DNA from: Lasiosphaeris hirsuta
Lineage: Eukaryota > Ascomycota > Sordariomycetes > Sordariales > Lasiosphaeriaceae
DNA length: 64,000 nt
Assembly (NCBI GenBank): GCA_030549175.1
Contig: JAUKUA010000004.1
Location: 434,001 to 498,000, forward strand
Direction: 5' to 3'
In this document: positions 24,497-35,889 of the stretch, in pieces
Layout: each line of letters starts with the position of its first letter
Position numbering within the stretch: position 1 is the stretch's first letter
Translations under genes and position numbers: made by a program
Notes under the pieces: model-generated
The model's database searches: none
What the model was told of the DNA's origin: nothing
Seen by the model: only the letters and a program-made list of their open reading frames with translations

Positions 24497-24977
24497 TTTG
24501 TCTTGTCACAAACGTAAAGTATGGTGTTGTGGGACGAGTCGTCTTGTCTCCAAATTCGGCGCGTTATGCCATTTGTTGACGCGGTCGCGGGGCTAGGTAA
24601 GCTTCCCGCCGACACTACCTACGTACTTATAGCGGGGTTCACTCAAAACTGAGCTCAAGTGGTATGGGTCACGAATCCATCTGCCCGCCAACACCCATGA
24701 ACAGCTTAAAAAAAAAAAGAGATATATATATATATATAAAAAGAATAAGAAACTCTAGATGGAGGTGAGGGGCGTATCCTAGAAAATATCGCTCTTATTC
24801 TTTTGGCTGGCTGGGGTATCATGCTGCCTCATAGGCATCTTCCACTTTTTCCTCGTCACCGAACCTCCCTGGAGGTTCGCGAGCCGCTGTCGCATTTGGT
24901 CACATAATTCATACATACTATACGCAGTCACCTCAGTCTAATGTCCCGCTCAGGTCTGGGGCCCTAATGATCGTCGC
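24497..24977. other. Intergenic (ASK1 upstream / EAF7 3' flank)
   Basis: This holds an A run and an (AT)n run (about 24708-24740: A(10+), then GATATATATATATATATAAAAAG). No gene was seen. The simple repeats sit in the ASK1 promoter/EAF7 3' region. Confidence 0.6.
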
Positions 24978-25938
24978 CTACCGACCACGCCCTCGCCCTC
25001 GCCCTCTGCCCCGACCCCTACTGGCACCACGTCCTCTCCCTCCCCTACCCATTTTGGAAGCCGGCGTTCCGGTCTCCTCCTCCTCACCCTCCTCGTCTGC
25101 ATCGCCTGAGTCTTCTGCCTCGGAGCTATCCGCCTCGCTGGATGAAGACTCTTGTTTCACTTCCTCTTTCGCCTTCCGTGCCTTACTCGCGGTTCGCTTG
25201 CCGCCTCTTGGGGCCCGAGCTGGTTTGCGGGCCGGACTAGGGGCCGAAACTTCATTCTCGGTGTCGTCCACAGTACTACTGCGTGTTTTCGCGACCGACT
25301 CAGAGGCGCCGCGCTTCCGCTTCTTGGCATCCGTGGCAGGCGGCGCGTCCGGATCCCACTGGGCTGGGCTAGTGGGGGCCTCACTAGGATCCACCTGGGC
25401 CTTCTCCGTCATCATCTCGCCATATTCTTCCCAAGGAAGCCTGAAATCGAGGTATCTCCGTGGCCGGCCAGGCTTGTCCTCCGGGTCCAGGCTGTCCTCG
25501 CGTTCGTCCACAGCTTCGAGGTCGTAGTACTCGCGGAGCTTGGCCCAGATGCCGGGTATGCGTGTGTGTGGACATACCTCGGGATCGAAGCCGTGATTTC
25601 GCAGGTGCTCGCTGATGGCAAGCATTCGGAAGTGCTTGTGCATTCCTATGGGAGGAAAGGTAACGGTGAGCTTCGGTATCGAGTGACGTCTAGCCGAGCT
25701 ACTTACCGGCTGGCTTCCATCTGACCACAGCTTTGAATAGCGAAGCTAGTTGGTCGTCCGTCCATGGGTCTTGAACATTGATCTGAGGCTGGCGAGGTGG
25801 TGCAGTTGTGTTAGGTGTCTCTGAAGCTACCGGCGTATCGATATCCATGGCATCGTCATCTCGAGCTGGAGTGGCCGCGGCTGATGAGGCGGCAGCAGCT
25901 TGGGTGCTGCCGCGCCCGCCTCTTTTCTTTGGTGGCAT
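24978..25938 (-). CDS. EAF7: NuA4 histone acetyltransferase subunit Eaf7 (MRGBP-like)
   Basis: Two exons (25938-25707, 25645-24978) separated by a 61-nt intron encode 299 residues. Eaf7 is a NuA4 subunit, forming a TINTIN-type module with Eaf3 in chromatin acetylation. The conserved CT20/Eaf7 core covers about residues 56-130: [20 protein letters not shown] joins [19 protein letters not shown] exactly at the splice, then [20 protein letters not shown] and [15 protein letters not shown]. The tail is low-complexity: acidic Ser/Glu, then a C-terminal run of about eight Gly-Arg dipeptides. Such GR tails often bind RNA or are arginine-methylated, which is inference here. It is divergent from the gamma-tubulin complex gene. 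Confidence 0.92.
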
Positions 25939-26483
25939 GCTGGTCGACTTGGAAATGCGTCAACCGGTTGCGGCGCCAATTGGGTAGAATACTGGCTATC
26001 AATTCATCGAATTCGCTGTTTTGCTGACTCGGCACTGGACTTTGTTGGACCACAGAGCTCAACAGCTACATGAGAGCTTTTTTTTTTTTTTCTCTTTCGA
26101 CCAGTGATCAGGCACTGCCGCGCCGTCAAGGCTGGGTGCTTATTGCTAGGTACCGTCGGGTCGTCTTTCGGTGGTAGATGTTAGGTACTTTAGGGTGTGT
26201 ACTTAAGGTTGCAGGGGTTCAGTTCAGGTCGCGGGGCATGTCGGATTCGCGACTCAGAAAGTTCACTGTGGCCCGGGCAAGACGCGTCGCGCGCCTCGCC
26301 TGGTGCTCCAGGTCATCTATCCATGGCTCGTGCACCCACTGATGAAGAAAGACGGCAGTCTAAGCGCACACTGCTATCCACAACCGAGAGCGACTACGGA
26401 TTACTTGAGCTGAAGAGCAGGTTCAAGAATATCAATAACTGCCTTTCAATGGGGCTGGTTCTCTTACCAAATAATGCAACACC
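25939..26483. promoter_or_regulatory. Divergent promoter region, EAF7 / gamma-tubulin complex gene
   Basis: A 545-bp bidirectional upstream region. It holds a T run of about 14-15 at 26077-26091, a likely nucleosome-depleting tract. No TATA box was recognised. Confidence 0.45.
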
Positions 26484-29469
26484 ATGGCCAACGAGGACGA
26501 CACAGCGAGGCTCTTTGCCATTCCCGACTTTTGGCAGCCGTCGAGTTGGTTAGACCAGTCCATCCTCGACATCAACAGCAATAACCCCTTGTTCTCATTG
26601 GATATATCTCGACGTATGCCTCCGCCCCTCTCGGCCCCGAAAGACGTTGTCTGCTGACAAGACGATAGAACATCCTGCTTCCCTCGTCGCTGGAGCCAAG
26701 TCGCAAGTGCTTCCTGTGGCCTCAATCCCTACCCCTGTCAAGGACGGCTTCTTCAGGCTGCCCATCATTCTGAAGGACCTAGTCCATGAGGAAGCCGAGA
26801 CGCAGGTTGACTTAGATGGCCCCGGGCATCTCATCACCCAACCCGATGCTGTGCAAATTGTTGAAGAGGACTTCTGGCTCTCCGGGGACCATGACACACC
26901 GAACCCCCCTGAGTGTAAGACTTGGGACAAGTTCAACCAGGCCGGCCGTGGGCTATACTCAGCCAGCTTCATCACTGAAGCTGGCCCCGCTGCGTTCGAT
27001 GCTATGATGAAAACAAACCCGGCGTCCAGTGGCAATGGACCCGACGTGGTGCACGATGCATCCTACTCCGTCTGTTTGCTCACTCTGGCGCTGGGCAGGA
27101 GCTCTCTTCTCTTCTCCTGGAGCCCAGAAGAGAAGACGTTTCTCAAGACGGTCAGCTATTTGAGGACTTCTGGGCTCTCTCTGGAATCAATGCAGAGCGT
27201 GGACAAGTTGTGTCTCGAGTGTGCAAACGCCACCAGACACCTCCAGGCGTTTGCTGAAAGAACATACTCAGCACCATCCACCCCGACGAGGGTTGCATTG
27301 GCCGGAGTAATCGACCGCCTCGTTACGGCCGTTCAGTCTGAACTCAGCGCTCGCGGCCGTACAGTAAAGTCCATTCTCCAAGTCCAGTCTGCTGTCCAGC
27401 CGGTACACACAGTCTTGACATATGTCGAAAATCTCGCCAAGAAATTAACAAACCAAAAGTCTGATGAGGGGATGCTATCAAGCCTCTTTGAAGAAGCCCA
27501 ATCGGCCGAATACCGCAGTATACTCTTACGAGAAGTCACTCGCGAAGTATTGAGGCTTGTGTCGAAGCCGTGGGCCGCCTTCGTCGAGGAATGGATAGGG
27601 TTGAAAGCCGAAGAGGGCACACCCATCACCAAGGCCGGGCCCAGTAAAGGTTTCATCAAGGTCGCGGATAAAGTATGGATAGACGATCTTGGGTACGAAC
27701 TTGAGGAGCCCGATTTCTTTCTCGATGAAGAAAAGATGCCTTCCTTCATACCAGACGACATTGCGCAAGCAACATTCGAGACTGGCAGGAACATTCGCTT
27801 CCTAAGAGAACATCACCCCGAGCATCCTCTCTCCCAGCAACAAATCATCATCATGTCAAAACCGCCAAGGCTTGAATGGCAATTCGAATGGGATGCCATC
27901 ACTCGACTGGACACGAAAATAAACCAGTATAGGAAAGCCCTGTCCAGCGCAATCCAAACTAGCTGGTTACAGAAAGAACTTGAAGATGAAGCGCCGGTCT
28001 CTCGAGCGACGAAAAACCAGAACTTCTTCAATCAAAACTTAGAGCTCGAGTTCTTTGGGAAGAGCGATAGCCAGATTGAGGAATGCCTACTCGCATCTCT
28101 AAGTCAGTTGGATAAGCCCCTGGATGACTTTTCTTCACGAGATGGGCTTTCCAAGTTATTTCAGGAGCGACTATACCAAGGGACAGAGTTGTCGGTTGAC
28201 AGCGAACGCCTCTCCCCCCACTGGTCACTGGTGCCTTTACTGTCATTCAGCCCAGTCATTGGCACACAATCGAGGCTCGTGAGCCAGGAGTGTATGAAGA
28301 TGCTATTCAGCTCTCACGAACTCAGGGTTCATATCGACCTCTTGAAGCAATACTATCTACTAGGCAACGGTCTTCTCTGCAGCCGCCTCTCTCATGCTCT
28401 ATTCGACCCCGAGCTCGAGACTGCCGAGCGCCATGCTGGCGTCGCACTCGGTGGGGGTGTGATGGGACTTCGGCTTGGTGGTCGAGAAAACTGGCCGCCA
28501 GCGAGCTCGGAACTTCGACTCGCCTTGATGGGTGTGTTGTCGGAGAGTTACGAGACGCCTCCTGGGGCCGTGCAGAGAACGAAGTCCTCTCTGACATCGC
28601 GGACTTTCAGCTCGGATCTACCAGGCGATCTCAGCTTCGCCGTGCGAGATCTCTCTGCTAAAGAAATTGATCACTGTATGGACCCAGACTCACTCGAGGC
28701 ACTCGACTTCTTGCGGCTTTCCTACACAGCCCCCTCGCCGCTTCGTCCAATCATGACGCCCACAATACTCGTCAAGTACGACCGCATCTTCATGTCTCTG
28801 CTCCGTGTTTTGCGGATGCTTTACGTCGTCAACGAGCTCTTTCACGATATCCCTCTGGCCGGCCGGCGCGGCCATGAACCCAGTAGCGCGTCTCTTCGAT
28901 TTTGTATCGAGTCACGACACTTTGTTCGTCAGATCGCAGCCTACTTCTTCAATACCGGGATCACGGCCCCTTGGCGTCGGTTTGAAACTTGGTTAGACAC
29001 GGCTGAAGCTGAGTCCCTCGGTGCAACCGACGGGAGTGGATTCGGAGCAGATGGGTCAAAGAACTGCAGTCCAGACATTTTACGGGACCGCCTCGAGCAG
29101 GTCCTGGACGGGATCATGACGGTCATGTTGCTCCGCAAACGCCAGCAGCCAGTCTTGAAACTGTTGGAGGAGACCTTCGCTGTGATTCTGCGGTTTTCTA
29201 AACTGTTGCGGGTGCAGGCCCATGGCAAAGGGATGGCGGGCCAGGAGCGGGATAGGGTGAAGCCAGAGACACCAGGGAAGCTTTACTCGACGTTCAAGAA
29301 GAAGGTCGAGGTGTTTCTTACGGTGTGTAAGGGGCTCAACGAAAAGACTGGTGTTGGGAGCAAGGGCACACAAGTAGATGGCCAAGGCAGGCGAGAACGG
29401 GGCATTGGGAACCCAATTGATCAGCTGTTATTGTTGATGGACATGTCCGGGTTTTATGCCAAGGGGTAA
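26484..29469 (+). CDS. Gamma-tubulin complex component (Spc97/Spc98 family, probably GCP6- or GCP5-like)
   Basis: Two exons (26484-26613, 26669-29469) with a 55-nt intron give 976 residues. Family members form the gamma-tubulin ring complex that nucleates microtubules at spindle pole bodies. The N-terminus (FAIPDFWQPSSWLDQSIL) and early part VCLLTLALGRSSLLFSW, together with FVEEWIGLKAEEG and FVPDDIA-like SFIPDDIAQATFETGRNIRFL, fit the GRIP1 half; the C-terminal half, with LLKQYYLLGNGLLCSRLSHALF and a final LLLLMDMSGFY, fits GRIP2. Length and acidic inserts suit GCP5/GCP6 rather than the shorter GCP4, but I cannot fix the subtype by eye. The product of the large second exon alone would start at 26647 in intron sequence; the spliced start is better. 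Confidence 0.83.
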
Positions 29470-30157
29470 GGAGACAGTGCATTGAAGCATCCAGGACTTC
29501 GGATTGATACCCGCTCCAAGCATCTGACTTATCAGCGTTTTGTTAAAACCCACTGGGACTTTAAATAAACTCCTTTATATACCGATGACTCCGATATCGT
29601 GAATAGCCTCTGCTGGGCGGGTGGGCGTTGGGGTGATAAGGCTGAACACGGCAGTAAGTTGTTGTACCTGCTTTGAGAGCTTATGAGGTGGAGCTATTTA
29701 TGTCGATGTTGTTACCAACCGGATATTGCCGCCGTCAAGCTTCCAACTACCACATATGTTTACATGACACACCACCTCCACATAATGTCGATGTACCCCA
29801 TATCGACAGCATTGAAGCCCGCCCAACCAGAAAACCCACCACGTGGACTTAGGTAAACATATGGATCACGGCAAACAGCCAGACCACGTATTGTCGAACG
29901 GCACTCCACCTTACCAGGTACCCGCGATACTTTCCGGCGCGGCATGATACCATCTCCACCGATGATCAGTGCTACCCAGAACCACCACCTCTCTGCAAAG
30001 GTTTTGATGTCCGCCCCCTCGGGCACTCGCATGCCACGTGGGCTTAGACATCGCAATGGGATCACCACCAACTAACCCAGGACAGATCACGGGCCAGGAC
30101 CTCCAGTCTCACCACCGATACCGCTAGAAACAAAAAGATGTATCCATAGCAGCCCCC

Positions 30158-30181
30158 GGGGGGGGGGGGGGGGGGGGGGGG
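30158..30181. repeat. Homopolymer G(24)
   Basis: Twenty-four G in a row, preceded by CCCCC. It could form a G-quadruplex-like structure. Long G runs are also prone to sequencing and assembly error, so the length is uncertain. Confidence 0.8.
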
Positions 30182-33100
30182 TGGTGCCTCGGAGATCCGG
30201 GTACACCTCCCAACATATCTCCTCGTCACCAGCGGCGCCGCCCAGCCGACGTGCCGGCGTAAGTCGTGTACGGTACAGTCAGCACATGGGAAAAGCCCCA
30301 AGCCGGAACCCAGATCTAAAACAACCCTGGTGACGCCTTGCAAACTGAAAAAGGAAATCCTGGAAAACCCATCTCGATGAGCAAATCCCCCCCTCTTCGG
30401 GCCCGAAGCAGCCAATCGACAGGCCAACAAAACAACACATGGCGGGCGACCAGTGGTAGTGGACGGCTGTACGCCCGAGGTATAGGCCGAGAGCAGAAAC
30501 TAAGTTTACCCAGGCAGCCACCGCACCCCGAAGCCGCAACCACAAGATCAGGGATGTCGTGGTGTCAGACGGCGGCGGGAGCTGGTGGGATTATTCGTAG
30601 CCTGAGATCCCTCTCTTGCTCCCGGTTAGTTGTTGGCTGGCCGCCTGGGGCGAGATGAGGCCAACAAAAGGGGGCTTCCCAATCAGCCACCCACGACGTC
30701 CATCACATCCGACATAAATCCCCTACATCAACCCTGAGCTTTGACATTCCCCATACACATACGAAATAGCATCGCGACACCGCCCCGCCGTATATGCTCA
30801 CACCAGCGTCCCCATACCGGGATTCGGGGCGCCCCCGTACGCCGTAACTCCGGCGGGTGCACTCCTTTTCCCCGGATACCTACATACTACATAATGTCGT
30901 TTACACAAGGCCTCAGCATGTGCATGCTGACAGGGGTTGGAGCGTGCGCCAGCACACCCGACACCGAAAGCAGAAAACAGCTACTCCGAAGGAGACCCTA
31001 GCCCTTCCGCCCACGGAATGTCCGCCGTTGCATATACACGAAGCAGATAGATCAAACTGTTCGGCAGGGCGGTGTGTGGGTGTGGGTATGTGTGCGTCCG
31101 TGTTGCGATACCTATGTAGGTAGCACATCCACCGGCCGGAGAAGTGGATCTCTCCGCTCCCGACCCGACATCCTCGGCGGTCCGCCCTGGCGTCGTTGCT
31201 TTTTGTGGGCTCGATGGGGATTTCTGCATCGGCGGGTTATCCCCATGGTTAGAAACACACCAAATCTTCGACAGGATTTGTGTGGGGGGAGGGGCGCATG
31301 GTTCCGAGCGTCCGGATGAGATGGGAAGGAAAGAACAGTGTGACAGACAAAGACGAAAGAATCCATGGATGATTAGCCATGCGAGGATGGCAGCCAGCCG
31401 CTTCTTGCCCCCTAGACAATTCCTCATCAGCATCATGACAGGCGGTCCAGCTGCCAGCTGACCTCGGGCTCGCCACCCCATCACCTTGTTTCCTCATTTT
31501 TGCATGGCAAAAGTATCTGTTTTATAATTGTGCTCAATCTCCCGCATGGACACCAACCCTTGTGACGGGTTCAAAGCAATCGACAGGGTAAAGAGAAAAA
31601 GAACATAAAACGGAACCGCAGCCGAGGTCGCCACGTTTTCTTTGACTGCTGCATCACATACACCGTAGCTGCGGCCTGTGGTGAGCTGTGGTGGTCGGTG
31701 GTGTAATACAGACGCCCCCTTGGTCTTGGCAGCTCACAACTCATCGGCGAGCCGGCCATATCCGGCAGCGGCGACGCCATTTTGACGACACACATAAAGT
31801 ATACAGTTAGCCCATATAGTATGCTGGCGTTCTGGACTACACGGTACGCACGGCAAGGCGTAGGCAAAATTCCGCCGAGTACACTAGACGATACACAAAT
31901 TGACAGAGTCGTGACCAACAAGTCGTGGGTGCCGCCACCTCACCCCAAACACTTGTAAACAGTAGCGGTGATGGCTTGTTGGCTCGGGGAAGAAGCCGAG
32001 CTATGCATGCAAGAGGTCATCCAGACTCTGATCGAAGATCGAAGAAGGAGGGGGAGGGTTGATGGTCATGACTCGGCGTCGAAGCTGGTCTCCGAGTCGA
32101 GTTTGACAAGCTGACACGCGGGAGGGCTCGAGTTAAAAAGTGAATGTCAACCCAAAAGCTGTAATCAGTAACAAGTAGGCTTCTAGAAGCAGTCGAAGGC
32201 AGGGAATCGCAGCATGTCATGCTGGCGCCGCAACGCCGAGTTTCGTGTGCGGGAAAGAGGGTGCCAGCTGTCGAGCCCCAGCCACCGATATTACTTGTAT
32301 TGGCTTAGCGGGCGCCCGAATAAATCGGCTGATGTTCGTCGTCTTTGTGGAACCAGTTGTTGGAGAGCTGTCCATGTCACCTTGATGGACAGGGGACAGG
32401 CAAATGCTCGAAATCAGGGTCGGCCTGCATGAGCAGTGCATACGCTACCTCCCATACACGCAGTAGCTGTATGGGATCGAGTTAATTTTTGACATTTGTT
32501 GTTGGGTGTAATTTTCTCGTTCGACGAGCGAAGAGTTCTCAACACAATAGGTTATCGAGTCCTTGACAGAACCGAAGCCGAGCAAGTGCCGTGTCAGCTC
32601 TTGCATCGACGATGACGACCATGACCATGACCCTGACAATGAATTTGACCATCCCATCCCCATGCTGTGTCGCTCGAAAAGCGGTCAACATCGGCTGCTA
32701 CTCGGTGAGGTGAGGGGGAGGGGGGGATCCCTTCTCGCTCGGGCAGCGGGCGAGGCGGCGGCCGCGAGTCCGCGAGCCCGTGAGCCTGTGGATCCAACGA
32801 GCCAACCTCAGGTGTCAGTGTCGTTGTATTGCACAGTGCTTGCAAAGCGCTACTCGTGAACCTGAAGTAGCAAGATGGTAATTCCGCCAACCAACCGCAA
32901 TTAGTAATCCTGAGGCCATCCTGAGTCCGACACCAATCTCCAATCCAATGGCAGGCCGCGATCTCACCAAATGGTGGTATTGAGCTGGGTGGTGGTAGCG
33001 GGGAAAAAAGGCCTCTGGTCCCTCCTCAGACCGAGGTTGATGGATGGTGGAAGGAAGGATAGCCTGGACTGCTGGGCCGGGCTCGCAAGCTTGGCCGCGA

Positions 33101-34437
33101 AATCTGATTAGCGCATGCCATAGCGTGCCGTGCACAGTACGGATACGATTTCTGGTTGCACAATTCGAGCCGAAAGGACTTGAAAATTGAAGTTGATGAA
33201 AATAAACCGAGATCGCCAGCCATCGGAATCAGCCATTTCGTATCAAATCCAGAGAAGGGCGGGTTACCCTTCTCGGCAATACCGCCGAGGATTTGATGCC
33301 CCGTGGCCCTGCACGACACTTCTGCCACCGAGCCATCGTTGAAGCAGCCCAGGCACGCAGCCAGCGAGAGCAGGGAGCCAAGGGAATCGCGCCTGTGGCC
33401 GAAGCTCTGAACAGCCAAAGAGCAATGGGACAAGGAAGAAACCTCCGGCTGTGTGTTGGCTGGCGCTGGACTCTTTTCCTCTCTTGGCCCAAGGAGGCCG
33501 AAAGAGGGCTGGAGATTGGGGAGGGCGCCCAATAACTCTTCCACCGGACCGCGGTCCTCAATTGCCGGGCGAAGCTGCCGACACGAGCACGGGCATACAC
33601 AAAATGCTAGACAGAGAACTTTGATAGGATGTCGTGCAAATAGGAGACAGTGAGGGATTCATTTGATCAGCTGCTATGGTCGATGCACTGCTCAGCCGGT
33701 TTTCAGCAACGAATCCGCATCATCGAAACGTGAGCAGATCACGGCTTGGGCGTACTCGCTTCCCACAAAAAGCGGCTGACCTACGGCCAAGTTTTGGTAG
33801 CTCTTTCCTTCACAATTGGAAATGAATGTGTGGAAGGGCCGTCCTTCCGGACACGACCAGCTGCGAGGTGGGATTGACGGTCGGTTCGGAAGCCCCAAGT
33901 GGGGAGGGTGGTCTTGTGCACCTAACTAACGGGTGTGCGCTTAGTTATCAACTTCTGTCTGTGTGCACTCGGGCGAAGCTCGGACAGCATTCGTCGTGTT
34001 AGACCGGGAGAATGATGCAGCAATGGCGCGACTTTGCCATCAGTTTTGGGGAAGGAAATGACAGAAATTGAATTGCCCAGACGCCCGGCTCAACGCCAAT
34101 CCAAACAACTCGCAGGCAGGCGGCCGAGGCAGCCAGGTCGTGAGCTGCGAATTCCATCGCTGCAACACACAAACGCAAACGCCTTGAATATGGCCGACAT
34201 AGCGCCATGTCAAGGCGGCCATTTCTTCTACCAGAATAAAAAAAAAATGCGAAAGGCATGTGAGGCATGTGTTCACCCCTTCGAAGGTGGCTGGCAAATA
34301 GGAGACATCCCCAGGTCCAGACAACATGGGCAGAGTTGAGAGGACCACAGCTGCAGAGGTAGCTCTCGGTACCGTGACACGGCGCACATCTCGAACGCCA
34401 CTGACGGGACAGGGGTGTGCTGGATGGGACGGATGGG

Positions 34438-34455
34438 AGACAGACAGACAGACAG
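34438..34455. repeat. Microsatellite, CAGA units
   Basis: GAGACAGACAGACAGACA: four CAGA-type units in non-coding sequence. Confidence 0.75.
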
Positions 34456-35850
34456 GGTGGCAGGGGCACACATGTTCGTGCGGCTTTAACGCCGGGAATG
34501 GCCAGGGCGTCATTCGCCAATCTTGCCTGTGCAGATTCAGCCAGAATCAACTGCTGTGTTCCGTCGTCGCGGATGGCTTCGAAAATAGGGGTGGGAAAGC
34601 GTTGGCAAAGGGGCTCCCTTCTGCTAGTTCAGGCAAGGTAAACAGGCCAATTGACGACGTGCAAATAAGGAAAATGAACTAAGCAGCTATGAACCTGGGG
34701 CAACTTCCCTGGCCTGCCTGCCGTCCGCCCAGCTTCCGACCGCCACGGGCTCCAGCCGCCGGTGGTGCGCCGGTCGCCGCAGTTCGATTTGGCAGGTGGC
34801 CGTTGTCGCTCTGAGCACTGACTCGCCAACGAGCAACGTGGCATATCGTCGCGGCCATCTCCGTCATGAAGCGATTACCCCCTTTCCCCTTGGTGTGAAT
34901 AGTTAGACAGCCCGAGGCCAAAGTTAGAGGACCAGCAGAGGGATAAAATTGGCCATGGCTTTTGTTGTGGCGATGCCGTCGCCTAAAAAATTTGAAGGAC
35001 AGGGACGAAGGTGAGCATGACCTAAGAAAGGAGCGAGATGTGTTTGCTTTTTGATATTCGATAGCTTCAGTGGAGCAAATTCAAGAGCTTCTAGAAAACG
35101 CCCCCAATAACTCCAATTCTTTTATATGTCGCACAGAACCCGCAGGTGTGGATTCACGATAGGACCCTCCCAGAGCCTCAGCTTGTTCAGATCGCCCACC
35201 TTCAGGCTCTCCACACACCGTTTTCCCCTCGACCCTTGGGAGGGGAGGGGGGGTAGAGGAGGGGCCACTTTCATCCCAACGCCAGATGAGGGACACCTCA
35301 CTGAACAAAACCCACCACCGGCTTGCCAAAATAGCGCGCCGGCAATCTCAATGAGGGGTAACAAATGCGCGGCGCGGTTGACGCGCAGCATGATGAAATG
35401 AGAGCGTGGGATTCTCGTCCCCCCATGCGCCTGATGCTCTGCCTACATAGGGTAAATCTGGCTTTCCTACGGATCACATATTCCTCGCCGTGGGGTGATT
35501 TGTGTGGCTAAGGTTTAAGTTGGTACTGTAAAAGCCGTGCCGGAATGCAGGGCACCTGGTGTTCGTATGTGCATGCATTTCCAGACTCGCATTTTTCACA
35601 CAAGCGCGCACACCCACATTTCCAAGCTCTCGCAATCCGCGATAGCATGACCCGAACAGCCAGATGTCGACGTCGTATTCCTCGCCGCCTTTCTCAGGAC
35701 GAAGCGCACGTTTCAAGAAGTTGCATACCGTGACCTCCCTTGGCACCCTCGCAAACTAGCACTTGCTGCACCTGCTGCGCAGAAGAGATCAGATCTCCGC
35801 GCTGTCGTCATCTCGTCCTCGGCGATGAGACGGTACAAGGCGCTACAGTG

Positions 35851-35889
35851 CGAACTGTCTCCGCTCGCGAACTGTCTCCGCTCGCGAAC
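35851..35889. repeat. 17-bp tandem duplication
   Basis: The unit CGAACTGTCTCCGCTCG occurs twice without a mismatch and is followed by a partial third copy (CGAAC). It is non-coding. Confidence 0.85.

Noticed and set aside
26077..26091. Poly-T run before the gamma-tubulin complex gene
   Set aside because: Simple homopolymer common in fungal promoters; not distinctive enough for its own finding.
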